DNA of 64,000 nucleotides from Nocardioides lijunqiniae (GCF_015024225.1 NZ_JACJGM010000021.1:1-64000); one strand, 5' to 3'. Positions 19,999-30,910 are shown, counted from the first letter of the stretch. Numbers and translations: made by a program. Notes: generated from the sequence alone by a model not told the origin.

Positions 19999-21152
19999 GT
20001 GCGGCGTACCTCTCGGTCGAGCTCGGCCAGCTGGGTGGCCAGAGCGATCAGGGCTGCGTCGGTGGCAGGGGTGGGGGCGTGGGGGCCGAGGAGGCCGTCG
20101 ATCTCGGCCTCGGGTCGGCCGACGTGCTGGGCGACGTGGCGCACCAGCGCGTGCGGATCGGTGACCGTGCCGAGGTGCAGGCGCTCCGCGGCCCGGTCCC
20201 GGGCGGCACGTCGCAGGGCCTGCGCGGCGTGCTCGCGGTCGCCCGCGCGGCGGTAGAGGCGGCCGCGGCTCAGGGTGGTCTCGATGGCCTTGACCACGAC
20301 CGGCAGCGGCTCCGTCGCCAGCGCGCCGAGCCGCCTCCCGCGCCACAGCGCGACACCGGCGAGCGTCAGCGCGAGCAGCCAGATGCCCGGACGGATCCAG
20401 TCGGGGGCGAGGCTCTCGAGGCTGACCCCGTCGTCGGCGACGAGGTCGTCGACCTGCGCGACGTACCAGACCAGCCGGCGGTCCTGGCCGAGCAGGCGCA
20501 GGGCCAGGGCGGCGTTGTCGGCGCGCAGCACCTGGTCGTTGGTCAGGGCCTCCCCGGCGCCGAACAGGCTCACGTCGCCGCGCTCGACCAGCACGGCGCC
20601 GCCGTCGTCGCCCCCGAAGCAGCCGGTGCCGGGGTAGGACAGGGCGGTGTCGACCTCGAGCGTCAGGTCCGCGAAGAGCGGGTCCTCGCAGTCGGCGTCG
20701 CGACCGTCGCCCAGGAGGTCCGGCACGGCGTCGCCGTCCATGCCGACCTCGTCGGCCACGGTCGGCCCCGGCTCGACGAGGACGATCCGGGCTCCCGCGG
20801 CGTGGTCGAGGAGCCGCTCGACGGTGCTGGCGCCGAGCGCGTCGGTGGAGGTGACCAGCACGGTCGTACCGGGGCCGGCGTCGGTCCGCTCGAGCTCGGC
20901 CGCTCCCCGCGCCACCGTCACGTCGACGCCCTCGTCGTCGAGCACCCGGGCCAGGGCTCGGGACCCCTCGGGGGCGGGGTTGGCCGGGTCGAGCGGGGTC
21001 GACGTGCTCTGCTCGCCGCCGCTCCAGACGACCACGAGCACGGCGGCGACCAGGCCGAGCACGATCAGCAGCGTGAAGCGGTGCCGCCGCAGCCTGCCGC
21101 CACCCTCGGTGCCCGGCACGGCCCGGGCCGGCGCGGCCGTCCCGGTGCTCAT
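19995..21152 (-). CDS. DUF4350 domain membrane protein
   Basis: 385 residues. One TM helix near residues 27-45 is followed by an extracytoplasmic domain (SRALARVLDDEGVDVTVA, TTVLVTSTDALG, ARIVLVEPGPTVADEVGMDG) that resembles a glutamine-amidotransferase-like DUF4350 fold, then a second TM helix near residue 260 (GIWLLALTLAGVALW) and a cytoplasmic tail of about 110 residues. Its role is unknown; it typically sits with MoxR, DUF58 and DUF4129 genes. The start is ATG 21152, overlapping the DUF4129 gene stop by four bases. Confidence 0.82.
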
Positions 21153-21790
21153 CGCGCGCCCGCCAGCTCGTCGTCGAGCGCCAGCACGCCCATGGCCTGC
21201 TCGCGGGTGGCCGGGCGGTCGCCGTAGAGGACGGAGTCGAACAGCCGGGCGCTGGCGTCCACGCGCGTGCGCCGCTCCGGCTGCGCCGCGCCGAGGGCGA
21301 GCGCGACCTCGTGGGCCGTGGCGCCCGGCGCGTCGTCGAGGCGCCCGCGCTCGACCTGGCGCAGGGCGAGCGCCCGGAAGGCGTCGACGACCGCGTCCTC
21401 GTAGCGCTCCTCCTCGAGCGCGGTCCGGGCGCGGGCGCGCAGCTCCGCGGAGGTGACGTCCTCGCCGGTCAGGAGCGGCTGCTCCTCGTCGGTGGCGCGT
21501 GCGGTGCGCCGGATGCGGGAGAGGAGGAACGCCAGGCCGCCCACCAGCAGCACCACGACGACCATCACCGCGAAGGTCTGCAGCCCCGGGGCGCCGCCGG
21601 CGCTCTGGGTCCCGCCGTCGACCTGGCGCGCGATCCAGTCGAGCACGCGCCGCACGACGTCCTGGTCGTGGTAGTCCGGCGCGAGGAGCTCGCGCCGCAG
21701 CAGCGAGCGCGCCTCGTCGGGCGTCGGGTCCAGGGGCGGGTCCGGGAGCCGGCCGGCCAGCGCCGGAGCGAGCGCGTCGAGGCGGGTCAC
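21149..21790 (-). CDS. DUF4129 domain membrane protein
   Basis: 213 residues. A single TM helix (TFAVMVVVVLLVGGLAFLLSRI, about residues 72-93) separates a short external part, starting PPLDPTPDEARSLLRRELLAPDYHD, from a cytoplasmic DUF4129 domain (LRARARTALEEERYEDAVVDAFRALALRQVERG...ARLFDSVLYGDRPATREQA). The same domain often occurs fused to the end of transglutaminase-like proteins in MoxR loci; here it is a separate gene. GTG 21790 is the start because it lies within GTGA of the preceding stop. The frame stays open upstream but there overlaps the membrane protein gene. Confidence 0.83.
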   Translation of the reverse strand: MTRLDALAPALAGRLPDPPLDPTPDEARSLLRRELLAPDYHDQDVVRRVLDWIARQVDGGTQSAGGAPGLQTFAVMVVVVLLVGGLAFLLSRIRRTARATDEEQPLLTGEDVTSAELRARARTALEEERYEDAVVDAFRALALRQVERGRLDDAPGATAHEVALALGAAQPERRTRVDASARLFDSVLYGDRPATREQAMGVLALDDELAGAR

Positions 21791-22854
21791 CGGCCGAGGA
21801 CCCCGGCGCGCGCCATGAGCTCGACGTCGTAGCCCTCCTTGCGCATGCGCAGGTCGACGTACTGCAGGGAGACGACGGCGGCCGTGAACGGACCGGCGAA
21901 CGCCGCCGCGGCCACCGTCGCGAGCGCCTGGCTGACGACCAGCACCAGCGCGGAGTGGGCCGGGTCGACGACGTCGCTGAGCAGCAGGCCCGCCACGCTG
22001 AACGGCACGGCGAGCATCTGTGCGGCGACGACCGTGATCAGCAGCGTGAGCAGCGCGATGCCGAGCGTGCGCCAGGTCTGCCGCGCCGACAGGCGGTAGC
22101 CGCGGCCGATGGCGCGGAGCATCCCGACCTGCTCGAGCACGAGCACGGGTGCGGGGAGGTAGAGGAGCCGGATCCACACCCAGCCCATCAGGGCCAGGAA
22201 CGCCGGCACCGACACGAACCCGAAGAGGAGCGGCAGCACCGCCCCGTCGGTGAGCTCCACCACCAGGACCCAGGCGACGACGTAGCCGACGATGATCGCG
22301 AGGAAGGACACCAGCACCAGGAGGGAGAGCCCGACCAGCCGCCAGCGCCGACCACGGGTGGCCGCCCAGGTGGCCGCGAGCGTGGTGCGTCGGCCGATCG
22401 CGGCCTGGGAGACCACGTGGGCCACGCAGGCCGTCACGAACACGAGCGACACCTGCAGCATCAGCGCGCTGGTCAGCGTGCTCCAGGAGCTCACGGTGTC
22501 CCCGACGCCCTCGCTGCTCTCGTCGATGGTCAGTCCCAGCGTGAAGGTGAGCACCGCGGTGACGAGCACCGGCACCGCCATGGTGAGGGCCGCGACCAGG
22601 ACGGCCACCCCGACGGTGGCCTGGGGGTTGAACCGGATGACCCGGAACGACGCGTCGTAGAGGTCGCCGAGCCCGAGCGGCCGCAACGGGATGACCCCCG
22701 GCTTGTGGGCCGCCCCGAGCATGCCGACGGGCGGGGTCCAGGGCCGCTGCCGGTCGGACGTCGTGCTGGACGGCGGCGCCCAGCCGGGCGGGGGAGGCGT
22801 CGCGGGCTCACCGACCGGCGCACCCGGCGGCGGAAAGTGCTCGTAGCCCGACAT
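21787..22854 (-). CDS. Polytopic membrane protein, GDPD-membrane-domain-like
   Basis: 355 residues with a Pro-rich cytoplasmic N-terminus (EHFPPPGAPVGEPATPPPPG), then LGLGDLYDASFRVIRFNPQATVG and six or more TM helices. The pattern resembles the membrane domain found with glycerophosphodiester phosphodiesterases, but there is no catalytic domain here, so no enzyme activity is suggested. First gene of the operon with DUF4129, DUF4350, MoxR and DUF58; the start ATG 22854 has nothing but 57 bp before the next gene upstream. Probable role: envelope or transport component of the MoxR module (inference). Confidence 0.72.
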   Translation of the reverse strand: MSGYEHFPPPGAPVGEPATPPPPGWAPPSSTTSDRQRPWTPPVGMLGAAHKPGVIPLRPLGLGDLYDASFRVIRFNPQATVGVAVLVAALTMAVPVLVTAVLTFTLGLTIDESSEGVGDTVSSWSTLTSALMLQVSLVFVTACVAHVVSQAAIGRRTTLAATWAATRGRRWRLVGLSLLVLVSFLAIIVGYVVAWVLVVELTDGAVLPLLFGFVSVPAFLALMGWVWIRLLYLPAPVLVLEQVGMLRAIGRGYRLSARQTWRTLGIALLTLLITVVAAQMLAVPFSVAGLLLSDVVDPAHSALVLVVSQALATVAAAAFAGPFTAAVVSLQYVDLRMRKEGYDVELMARAGVLGR

Positions 22855-22911
22855 CGCTCCCCCTCGTCGCGCTCATCCTGTCAGGTGACGGGCGGGGGCC
22901 GACCGCGCGGC

Positions 22912-23412
22912 TCAGGCCTCCGCGCGCCTCGTCGCGTGCTCGGGGAGCACGCAGGCCACGTCCAGGCCCAGCACGCGGTTGAGGCGCCCGAAGGCGATCC
23001 ACGAGCCCAGGCACATCGACAGCTCCACGATCTCGCGGTCGGAGTAGGCGGCCTTCATCCGCGTCCAGAAGCCGTCGTCGAGCCCGTGATGGTCCAGGGA
23101 GTACCGCTCGGCGTACTCCGCGGCCAGGCGGGTGCGCTCGTCGAAGTCGCCGGTGGTGCGCCACTGCGTCACCGCCTCGGCGAAGCCGTCCTCGACCTTG
23201 ACGCCGTCCTTCTCCGTGCGCCAGTCCTGGCAGAACAGGCAGCCGTTGATCTGCGCGACCCGCAGCCGGGCGGCCTCGAACTCGCGCAGCCCGAGCGTGC
23301 CGTCGGCGTAGACGCTGGTGGCGAAGCGGGAGGCGGCCGGGCCGATGCCCGGCACCATCTCACCCCACACGTAGAGGATCGGGTCCTTGCCCTCGGGGAC
23401 GTCGATGATCAT
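22912..23412 (-). CDS. Carboxymuconolactone decarboxylase (AhpD-like) family protein
   Basis: 166 residues. The CMD-family core is present with the redox pair in INGCLFCQDW (CxxC; about residues 57-60), the hallmark of AhpD-like members that relay electrons in peroxide defence rather than decarboxylate. The later helices (RTRLAAEYAERYSLDHHGLDDGFW...IVELSMCLGSWIAFGRLNRVLGLD) are also typical. The start is ATG 23412, overlapping the upstream reductase gene's stop (ATGA), so the two are translationally coupled and may act on the same pathway; the substrate is unknown. Confidence 0.83.
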   Translation of the reverse strand: MIIDVPEGKDPILYVWGEMVPGIGPAASRFATSVYADGTLGLREFEAARLRVAQINGCLFCQDWRTEKDGVKVEDGFAEAVTQWRTTGDFDERTRLAAEYAERYSLDHHGLDDGFWTRMKAAYSDREIVELSMCLGSWIAFGRLNRVLGLDVACVLPEHATRRAEA

Positions 23413-24572
23413 GCGCGTTCTCCTGTCGTTGCGGTGTCGGTGCCCGTCGCGGGACGAGCCCGGCCCAGACGGCCGGAGGCGGGGGAGAGGGGGACCTCGA
23501 GGCCGTCGTAGAGACCTGGCTCCGCACCCCGCAGCCACGGGATCGCGTTGACGAGCCGGTTGGCGGCCGTCGCGTTGCCTCCGGCCGCGCGGTTGCCGCC
23601 CTCGTCGGTCGCCTCGAGGCTGAGCTCGATGCGGGGGCGGCCCTCGATCACGACGCGGTGCGCTCCGTCGCCGCCGTCGGCCGGCAGCGGCCAGTCGGGG
23701 GCGACGTCGCGGGTGATCCGGGTGACGTGCTCGACGACGATGACCGGCTCGCCGTCGACGATCCCCTGGACCTCGAAGCGCAGCGCGCCCTGCGAGCCGG
23801 CCGGGAACAGCCCCATGGTGTTGGTGACGTCGTGCTCCAGCGGTCGCCGCTCGAGGGTCTCGCGGAGGTCGTCGAGCTCCACGCCCAGCGCTCGGGCGAT
23901 CAGCCGCACCTGACCGCCCCACACCATGGTGGGCACGCCCGGCGCCACCATGGGCGGCTCGTAGCCCATCGGCTCGCCCATGCCGACCAGCAGCCGCACC
24001 GAGTCCGGGGCGTCGTAGGTGGAGTAGTCGAAGATCTCCTGGCAGCGGACCTGGTCGACGGTGCCCGCCAGCGCGGTCGCCAGCACCGGGAGCAGGTCGT
24101 TGCCCCAGCCGGGGTCGATGCCGCTCACGAACAGGGCCGCACCGCCGTCCCGGGCAGCCTGGAGCAGCGGGTCGCGCAGCTCGGTGGGCGCGCTGCGGTG
24201 GTCGTAGAGGGCATAGATGGACGGCGTGACCACGACGGCGCCCGCGCGCAGCGCCGCCGCCACGTCGGCGGCGGCCGCGTCGGGCCGGACGTCCCCGGAG
24301 GCCATGTAGGCCACGGCGGCCGCGCCGGCGAGGGCGACGTCGGCGTCGTCCGTGGCCGGTACACCGAGCGCTCGCCCGAGGCCGGCCAGCTCACCCGCGT
24401 CCCGGCCCACCTTGGCGGGGTCGGCCACCACGACCGCGGAGAGCCGCAGCCCGGGGTGGGCGTCCACCGCGCGGATGGCCGCCCGGCCCATGTTGCCGGT
24501 GCCCCACACGACCACGGGCAGCCGGCTGACCGGCGCCCCCGCGTCGAAGTAGAACGTGTTCTCGTTCGTCAT
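23409..24572 (-). CDS. NAD(P)-binding reductase, dihydrodipicolinate-reductase / amine-dehydrogenase-like
   Basis: 387 residues. An N-terminal Rossmann fold (VVVWGTGNMGRAAIRAVDAHPGLRLSAVVVADPAKVGRDAGELAGLG, residues about 20-66) is followed by SGIDPGWGNDLLPVLAT and a larger C-terminal domain. The arrangement is like the family annotated as dihydrodipicolinate reductase or 2,4-diaminopentanoate-dehydrogenase-like; true DapB is shorter and has other motifs, so a lysine-pathway role is unlikely. The ATG at 24572 is chosen because the frame has no earlier family-like sequence. It is operonic with the CMD-family gene. The substrate is unknown. Confidence 0.72.
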   Translation of the reverse strand: MTNENTFYFDAGAPVSRLPVVVWGTGNMGRAAIRAVDAHPGLRLSAVVVADPAKVGRDAGELAGLGRALGVPATDDADVALAGAAAVAYMASGDVRPDAAAADVAAALRAGAVVVTPSIYALYDHRSAPTELRDPLLQAARDGGAALFVSGIDPGWGNDLLPVLATALAGTVDQVRCQEIFDYSTYDAPDSVRLLVGMGEPMGYEPPMVAPGVPTMVWGGQVRLIARALGVELDDLRETLERRPLEHDVTNTMGLFPAGSQGALRFEVQGIVDGEPVIVVEHVTRITRDVAPDWPLPADGGDGAHRVVIEGRPRIELSLEATDEGGNRAAGGNATAANRLVNAIPWLRGAEPGLYDGLEVPLSPASGRLGRARPATGTDTATTGERA

Positions 24573-25036
24573 GCGGGCGAGGCTAGCGCGGCCCGCGGGG
24601 TGGGGATAGCCCCGAGCGCGGGGTCGCGCACCCGGCCCGTGGATGACACGATGACGGGGGACTGCCGGCAGGTCCGCCACCACCGTCGATCGGATTTGGC
24701 GCAGTGGGAGAGATCTGCCAAGATAGTCCGGTTGCTCCGGCGGGTCGCCGGGGTGCGGCACATCTTGACTACTGAATCGCGTCTCCCAGCTCCTCGCGGA
24801 GCGATGTTTCGGTAGCAGGCCTGCGTCAGCACCGCATCTGGAGACCCGATCAGCCCGACGAACCGTCGGGCGTCACCAACACCGAAGATCGATCCTGGTC
24901 CCGTGTTGCGAGGAAATCTCGCGACACGCCCGACCGCGGGGGTCGGACACGGGGGTGGCGAGCACAGGGCGGGACGGATTCGACCTGAAGACGTTCCGGA
25001 CAGCGACGTGGACCAGTAGAAGGTAGAGAGAGACCT
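24573..25036 (+). promoter_or_regulatory. Long leader and promoter region of the S10 operon
   Basis: This 464-bp gap holds no gene. A candidate promoter is TTGGCG (24696-24701), an 18-bp spacer and AAGATA (24720-24725); it would give a leader of about 300 nt. Within it lies a hairpin of 11 pairs with one G-U (24902-24912 with 24918-24928, loop GAAAT) and a 6-bp stem (24930-24935 with 24941-24946). The leader could carry ribosomal-protein feedback, but it is not the enterobacterial L4 leader. Promoter assignment is moderate. Confidence 0.45.
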
Positions 25037-25345
25037 ATGGCGGGACAGAAGATCCGCATCAGGCTCAAGGCCTATGACCACGAGGTGATCGACACCTCGG
25101 CGCGCAAGATCGTGGACACCGTCACCCGCACGGGTGCCAAGGTCGCCGGCCCCGTGCCGCTGCCGACCGAGAAGAACGTCTACTGCGTGATTCGCTCGCC
25201 GCACAAGTACAAGGACTCCCGCGAGCACTTCGAGATGCGCACGCACAAGCGCCTCATCGACATCATCGACCCCACGCCCAAGACCGTCGACTCCCTGATG
25301 CGACTCGACCTCCCGGCCGGTGTCGACATCGAGATCAAGCTCTGA
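25037..25345 (+). CDS. rpsJ: 30S ribosomal protein S10
   Basis: 102 residues, standard length. S10 belongs to the 30S head and also serves in transcription antitermination with NusB. The sequence [29 protein letters not shown] and the loop [20 protein letters not shown] are characteristic. First gene of the S10 operon after a long leader; start ATG 25037 with an AG-rich ribosome binding site. Confidence 0.98.
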   Translation: MAGQKIRIRLKAYDHEVIDTSARKIVDTVTRTGAKVAGPVPLPTEKNVYCVIRSPHKYKDSREHFEMRTHKRLIDIIDPTPKTVDSLMRLDLPAGVDIEIKL

Positions 25346-25355
25346 GGTCCAAGCC

Positions 25356-26015
25356 ATGACTGTTGAGAAGAACGTGAAGGGGCTGCTGGGCACCAAGCTC
25401 GGCATGACCCAGCTCTGGGACGAGAACAACCGCATCGTCCCCGTCACCGTGATCGCCGCGTCGACCAACGTGATCACCCAGGTCCGCCACCCCGAGACGG
25501 ACGGCTACAACGCCATCCAGGTCGGGTTCGGCGAGATCGAGGGTCGCAAGGTCAACAAGCCGCAGGCCGGACACTTCGCCAAGGCCGGCACCACGCCGCG
25601 CCGCCACGTGGTCGAGATCCGCACCTCCGACGCCGCGTCCTACACCGTCGGCCAGGAGCTCCCGGTCGACACCTTCGCCGCGGGCGACGTCATCGACGTC
25701 ACCGGCACGAGCAAGGGCAAGGGCTTCGCCGGTGTCATGAAGCTGCACGGCTTCCACGGCGTCGGCGCCTCCCACGGTGCCCACCGCAACCACCGCAAGC
25801 CCGGTTCGATCGGCGCCTGCGCCACGCCGGGCCGCGTGTTCAAGGGCACTCGCATGGCCGGCCGCATGGGTAGCGACACCGTCACCACCCAGAACGTCAC
25901 CGTGCACGCCGTCGACGCCGACAAGGGCCTGATCCTCCTCAAGGGTGCCGTCCCCGGCCCCAAGGGTGGGGTCATCGTCCTGCGCTCGGCTGCGAAGAAG
26001 AGCCAGGAGGCCTGA
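25356..26015 (+). CDS. rplC: 50S ribosomal protein L3
   Basis: 219 residues. L3 binds near the 3' end of 23S rRNA and is needed early in 50S assembly. The start is ATG 25356 ([19 protein letters not shown]), ten bases after the rpsJ stop. The loop [25 protein letters not shown], which approaches the peptidyl-transferase centre, and the block [27 protein letters not shown] are intact. One base separates it from rplD. Confidence 0.98.
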   Translation: MTVEKNVKGLLGTKLGMTQLWDENNRIVPVTVIAASTNVITQVRHPETDGYNAIQVGFGEIEGRKVNKPQAGHFAKAGTTPRRHVVEIRTSDAASYTVGQELPVDTFAAGDVIDVTGTSKGKGFAGVMKLHGFHGVGASHGAHRNHRKPGSIGACATPGRVFKGTRMAGRMGSDTVTTQNVTVHAVDADKGLILLKGAVPGPKGGVIVLRSAAKKSQEA

Positions 26016-26016
26016 G

Positions 26017-26763
26017 ATGGCGACCGAGGAGAGCACCACCGAGAAGGCCGCGAGCAAGAAGGCGGCCCCGAGCAAGAAGGCCGCCAGCAAGAAGGCGGCC
26101 CCGAGCAAGAAGGCCGACGCCGGCAAGGCCACGACCGTCCAGGTCGACCTTCCCGCCGAGATCTTCGACGCCAAGGTCAACATCCCGCTGATCCACCAGG
26201 TCGTGGTGGCGCAGCAGGCCGCCGCCCGCCAGGGCACGCACTCGACCAAGCGTCGGGGCGAGGTCCGCGGTGGCGGTCGCAAGCCCTACAAGCAGAAGGG
26301 CACCGGCCGCGCCCGCCAGGGCTCGACCCGCGCGCCGCAGTTCGCCGGCGGTGGCGTCGTCCACGGCCCCAAGCCGCGTGACTACGACCAGCGCACCCCC
26401 AAGAAGATGAAGGCCGCCGCCCTGCGCGGTGCCCTCTCCGACCGGGCCCACCACGAGCGCATCCACGTCGTGGAGTCGCTGGTCTCGGGCGAGGTCCCCT
26501 CGACCCGTGCCGCGATCGCCGCGCTGGCCTCGCTCACGTCGCGCACCCGCGTGCTCGTCGTGCTCGAGCGCAACGACAGCCTCACCTGGCTCTCGCTGCG
26601 CAACGCGCCGTCGGTGCACATCGTGGCCGTCGACCAGCTCAACACCTACGACGTGCTGGCCTCCGACGACGTGGTCTTCACCAAGGGCGCCTACGACGCG
26701 CTGGTGAACGGCACCGCCGCGGCGACCGAGTCGGACGCGAACGCCGAGGAGGGCGACAAGTGA
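26017..26763 (+). CDS. rplD: 50S ribosomal protein L4 with Lys/Ala-rich N-terminal extension
   Basis: 248 residues, longer than the usual 200-220 because of a ~30-residue N-terminal extension made of repeated SKKAAP-type units (encoded at 26053-26115 by a 33-bp tandem duplication). The body is normal: [46 protein letters not shown] (exit-tunnel loop) and [20 protein letters not shown]4 lines the exit tunnel and assembles early. An acidic C-terminal tail also exceeds short homologues. It overlaps rplW by four bases (GTGA). Confidence 0.97.
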   Translation: MATEESTTEKAASKKAAPSKKAASKKAAPSKKADAGKATTVQVDLPAEIFDAKVNIPLIHQVVVAQQAAARQGTHSTKRRGEVRGGGRKPYKQKGTGRARQGSTRAPQFAGGGVVHGPKPRDYDQRTPKKMKAAALRGALSDRAHHERIHVVESLVSGEVPSTRAAIAALASLTSRTRVLVVLERNDSLTWLSLRNAPSVHIVAVDQLNTYDVLASDDVVFTKGAYDALVNGTAAATESDANAEEGDK

Positions 26764-27065
26764 GCACGCTGCACAAGGACCACCGCGACGTCCTGATCGC
26801 GCCCGTGGTGTCCGAGAAGAGCTACAGCCTTCTCGACGCCAACAAGTACACGTTCCTGGTCCGCCCGGACTCGAACAAGACCGAGATCAAGATCGCGGTC
26901 GAGAAGATCTTCGGCGTCAAGGTCACGTCGGTCAACACGATCAACCGTGTCGGCAAGACCCGTCGCACGCGCAACGGTCTGGGCAAGCGCAAGGACACCA
27001 AGCGCGCCATCGTCAGCCTCGCCGAGGGCCACCGCATCGACATCTTCGGGGGACCGGTCTCCTGA
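26760..27065 (+). CDS. rplW: 50S ribosomal protein L23
   Basis: 101 residues. L23 sits at the tunnel exit and docks trigger factor and SRP. The family pattern [46 protein letters not shown] is present, including the docking-site region near Glu18 (VVSEKS). It starts with GTG 26760 overlapping the rplD stop, so it is translationally coupled. Confidence 0.97.
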   Translation: MSTLHKDHRDVLIAPVVSEKSYSLLDANKYTFLVRPDSNKTEIKIAVEKIFGVKVTSVNTINRVGKTRRTRNGLGKRKDTKRAIVSLAEGHRIDIFGGPVS

Positions 27066-27090
27066 CCGGCTTCCCTGACTAGGAACTGAT

Positions 27091-27927
<837 letters not shown>

Positions 27928-27932
27928 CTGAC

Positions 27933-28214
27933 ATGCCTCGTAGCCTGAAGAAGGGCCCCTTCATCGACGACCACCTTCAGAAGAAGGTGGACGCCGAGAA
28001 CGCCAAGGGCAGCCACAACGTCATCAAGACCTGGTCGCGCCGGTCGATGATCATCCCCGACATGATCGGCCACACCATCGCGGTGCACGACGGGCGCAAG
28101 CACGTCCCGGTGTTCGTCACCGACGCCATGGTCGGCCACAAGCTGGGCGAGTTCGCCCCGACCCGCACCTACCGCGGGCACGTCAAGGACGACCGGAAGG
28201 GACGCCGCCGATGA
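27933..28214 (+). CDS. rpsS: 30S ribosomal protein S19
   Basis: 93 residues. S19 is in the 30S head and forms the intersubunit A-site finger bridge with S13. The signature [52 protein letters not shown] is complete. Its stop overlaps the rplV ATG (ATGA), indicating coupling. Confidence 0.98.
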   Translation: MPRSLKKGPFIDDHLQKKVDAENAKGSHNVIKTWSRRSMIIPDMIGHTIAVHDGRKHVPVFVTDAMVGHKLGEFAPTRTYRGHVKDDRKGRRR

Positions 28215-28657
28215 GCACCACCGAACGCCACCGCACCAGCGCGCGGCGCGAGTCGCTGATCGGCGACCAGCCCGGAGCCTTCGCGAGCGCCCGCTTCGTG
28301 CGGATCACGCCCATGAAGGCCCGCCGCGTCGTCGACATGGTCCGCGGCATGCCCGTCGACCAGGCGCTCTCCCTGCTGCAGTTCGCTCCGCAGGCCGCGT
28401 CCGAGACGGTCTACAAGGTGCTCGAGAGCGCCGTCGCCAACGCCGGCACCACCGAGGGCCTGGACACCGGAGACCTCATCGTCTCCGTCGCCCAGGTCGA
28501 CGAGGGTCCGACGATGAAGCGCTGGCGTCCCCGCGCCCAGGGCCGTGCGACGCGGATCAACAAGCGCACCAGCCACATCACCCTGGCGGTCCAGCCCGCC
28601 GGCGTGGTCGCGGCCGCCAAGGACAAGCGGACCCTCAAGAACGGAAAGAGTGCCTGA
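28211..28657 (+). CDS. rplV: 50S ribosomal protein L22
   Basis: 148 residues. L22 lines the exit tunnel opposite L4; its beta-hairpin loop is the site of macrolide-resistance changes and looks normal here ([26 protein letters not shown]). A short N-terminal addition ([21 protein letters not shown]) precedes the family core [22 protein letters not shown]. It overlaps rpsC by one base. Confidence 0.97.
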   Translation: MSTTERHRTSARRESLIGDQPGAFASARFVRITPMKARRVVDMVRGMPVDQALSLLQFAPQAASETVYKVLESAVANAGTTEGLDTGDLIVSVAQVDEGPTMKRWRPRAQGRATRINKRTSHITLAVQPAGVVAAAKDKRTLKNGKSA

Positions 28658-29499
28658 TGGGCCAGAAAATCAACCCGAACGGCTTCCGGCTCGGTATCTC
28701 CACGGACCACAAGTCCCGGTGGTACGCCGACAAGCTCTACAAGGCCTACGTCGGCGAGGACGTCGCCATCCGCAAGCTGCTCTCCAAGGGCATGGAGCGG
28801 GCCGGCATCTCCAAGGTCGAGATCGAGCGCACCCGTGACCGGGTCCGCGTGGACATCCACACCGCCCGCCCCGGGATCGTCATCGGTCGCCGCGGCGCCG
28901 AGGCCGACCGCATCCGCGGCGAGCTCGAGAAGCTCACCGGCAAGCAGGTCCAGCTGAACATCCTCGAGGTCAAGAACCCCGAGGTCGACGCCCAGCTGGT
29001 CGCCCAGGGTGTGGCCGAGCAGCTGTCCGGTCGCGTGCAGTTCCGTCGCGCCATGAAGAAGGCCATGCAGACCTCGATGCGCTCCGGTGCCAAGGGCATC
29101 CGCATCCAGTGCTCGGGCCGCCTCAACGGCGCCGAGATGTCGCGCACGGAGTTCTACCGCGAGGGTCGCGTCCCGCTGCACACGCTGCGTGCCGACATCG
29201 ACTACGGCTTCTACGAGGCCAAGACCACCTTCGGCCGCATCGGCGTGAAGGTCTGGATCTACAAGGGCGAGGTCGCCGGCACCCGTGCCGAGCGCCAGGC
29301 CCAGGCCGCCGCCCGCGCCGGGGTCCCCGGTCGCGGTGGCAGCGCCGGTCGTCCCACTCGCGGTGGCGAGCGCCCGAGCCGTGGCTCGCGCCCGACCCGC
29401 AACGACCGTGAGTCCGCGCCGGCTGCGACCGAGGCTCCGGCCGAGGCCGTCGCCGCCGCTCCCGCCGAGGGCGCTGCCGCGTCCGGAACGGAGTCCTGA
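28657..29499 (+). CDS. rpsC: 30S ribosomal protein S3
   Basis: 280 residues. S3 contributes to the mRNA entry tunnel and helicase activity. The KH domain ([58 protein letters not shown]) and the C-terminal domain (RFRRAMKK-like, [52 protein letters not shown]) are clear. After residue ~215 comes a tail of about 60 residues rich in Arg, Gly, Ala and Pro, a common actinobacterial extension. Confidence 0.98.
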   Translation: MGQKINPNGFRLGISTDHKSRWYADKLYKAYVGEDVAIRKLLSKGMERAGISKVEIERTRDRVRVDIHTARPGIVIGRRGAEADRIRGELEKLTGKQVQLNILEVKNPEVDAQLVAQGVAEQLSGRVQFRRAMKKAMQTSMRSGAKGIRIQCSGRLNGAEMSRTEFYREGRVPLHTLRADIDYGFYEAKTTFGRIGVKVWIYKGEVAGTRAERQAQAAARAGVPGRGGSAGRPTRGGERPSRGSRPTRNDRESAPAATEAPAEAVAAAPAEGAAASGTES

Positions 29500-29501
29500 C
29501 C

Positions 29502-29921
29502 ATGTTGATGCCGCGTCGTGTCAAGCACCGCAAGCAGCACCACCCCAACCGTCGGGGTGCGGCCAAGGGCGGGACCAAGCTCGCGTTCGGCGAGTTCGGG
29601 ATCCAGGCGATCGAGGGTCACTACGTGACCAACCGACAGATCGAGTCGGCCCGTATCGCGATGACCCGTCACATCAAGCGAGGCGGAAAGGTGTGGATCA
29701 ACATCTACCCCGACCGCCCGCTGACCAAGAAGCCTGCCGAGACCCGCATGGGCTCCGGCAAGGGTTCCCCGGAGTGGTGGATCGCCAACGTGAAGCCCGG
29801 CCGTGTCATGTTCGAACTTTCCGGCGTCGACGAGACGACCGCACGCGAGGCCATGCGCCGCGCGATGCACAAGCTTCCGATGAAGTGCCGGTTCATCTCG
29901 CGAGAGGCGGGTGAATTCTGA
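29502..29921 (+). CDS. rplP: 50S ribosomal protein L16
   Basis: 139 residues. L16 positions the A-site tRNA acceptor arm. The sequence [95 protein letters not shown] is typical throughout, including the RMGSGKG loop. It starts two bases after rpsC and overlaps rpmC by one base. Confidence 0.98.
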   Translation: MLMPRRVKHRKQHHPNRRGAAKGGTKLAFGEFGIQAIEGHYVTNRQIESARIAMTRHIKRGGKVWINIYPDRPLTKKPAETRMGSGKGSPEWWIANVKPGRVMFELSGVDETTAREAMRRAMHKLPMKCRFISREAGEF

Positions 29922-30169
29922 TGGCTCAGGGACTCAAGGCCCACGAGCTCGACGAGCTCAACGCGGTCGACCTCGAGGCGAGGCTCCGCGAGTGCAAGGA
30001 AGAGCTGTTCAACCTGCGCTTCCAGGCGGCCACCGGCCAGCTGGAGAGCCACGGTCGGCTCAACACGGTCAAGAAGGACATCGCCCGGATCTACACCGTG
30101 GTGCGTGAGCGCGAGCTCGGCATCCGGTCGGCCCCGGGCAACGACGACAAGGAAGAGGCGAGCGCATGA
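29921..30169 (+). CDS. rpmC: 50S ribosomal protein L29
   Basis: 82 residues, slightly longer than the minimal L29 because of an acidic tail ([10 protein letters not shown]). L29 lies beside L23 at the tunnel exit. The core [61 protein letters not shown] is standard. It overlaps rplP by one base and rpsQ by four. Confidence 0.96.
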   Translation: MAQGLKAHELDELNAVDLEARLRECKEELFNLRFQAATGQLESHGRLNTVKKDIARIYTVVRERELGIRSAPGNDDKEEASA

Positions 30170-30456
30170 GCGAGCAGCCCACCAGCGCCGAGACGCCCAC
30201 GGCTGAGCGCAACGCCCGCAAGGTCCGCGAGGGCCTGGTCGTCAGCGACAAGATGGACAAGACCGTGGTCGTGTCCGTCGAGGACCGCGTCAAGCACGCC
30301 CTCTACGGCAAGGTCCTGCGCCGCACGAGCAAGCTCAAGGCGCACGACGAGGCCAACGAGTGCGGCATCGGCGACCGCGTCCTCCTCATGGAGACGCGTC
30401 CGCTGTCGGCCACCAAGCGCTGGCGCGTCGTCCAGATCCTCGAGAAGGCCAAGTAA
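30166..30456 (+). CDS. rpsQ: 30S ribosomal protein S17
   Basis: 96 residues. S17 binds 16S rRNA early in 30S assembly. The OB-fold core [78 protein letters not shown] is complete after a short polar N-terminus. It closes the tightly packed first half of the operon; an 85-bp gap follows. Confidence 0.97.
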   Translation: MSEQPTSAETPTAERNARKVREGLVVSDKMDKTVVVSVEDRVKHALYGKVLRRTSKLKAHDEANECGIGDRVLLMETRPLSATKRWRVVQILEKAK

Positions 30457-30541
30457 CCCCCGGGCCACCGCCCGCAACTGACAACCGTTCGGCAAGGCTC
30501 GCCGCCCAGGCGACGAGAACCAGCTCGACAAGGAGAGACTG

Positions 30542-30910
30542 ATGATCCAGCAGGAGTCGCGACTCAAGGTCGCCGACAACACCGGTGCGAAGGAGATCCT
30601 CTGCATCCGTGTTCTCGGAGGCTCTGGTCGACGCTACGCCGGTATCGGCGACGTCATCGTCGCCACCGTGAAGGACGCGATCCCCGGGGGCAACGTGAAG
30701 AAGGGTGACGTCGTGAAGGCGGTCATCGTTCGCACCGTCAAGGAGCGCCGCCGCCCGGACGGTTCCTACATCCGCTTCGACGAGAACGCCGCCGTGATCC
30801 TCAAGACGGACGGCGAGCCGCGAGGCACCCGCATCTTCGGCCCCGTGGGCCGCGAGCTGCGCGACAAGAAGTTCATGAAGATCATCTCGCTGGCGCCGGA
30901 GGTGCTCTGA
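30542..30910 (+). CDS. rplN: 50S ribosomal protein L14
   Basis: 122 residues, standard. L14 forms intersubunit bridges. [50 protein letters not shown] is the family N-terminus. An AAGGAGA Shine-Dalgarno lies seven bases before ATG 30542. The 85 bp before it could hold a secondary promoter of the spc part, but no convincing one was found. It overlaps rplX by one base. Confidence 0.98.
   Translation: MIQQESRLKVADNTGAKEILCIRVLGGSGRRYAGIGDVIVATVKDAIPGGNVKKGDVVKAVIVRTVKERRRPDGSYIRFDENAAVILKTDGEPRGTRIFGPVGRELRDKKFMKIISLAPEVL

Noticed and set aside
24903..24946. Enterobacterial L4-type S10 leader
   Set aside because: The hairpins do not resemble that structure, which is limited to gamma-proteobacteria.
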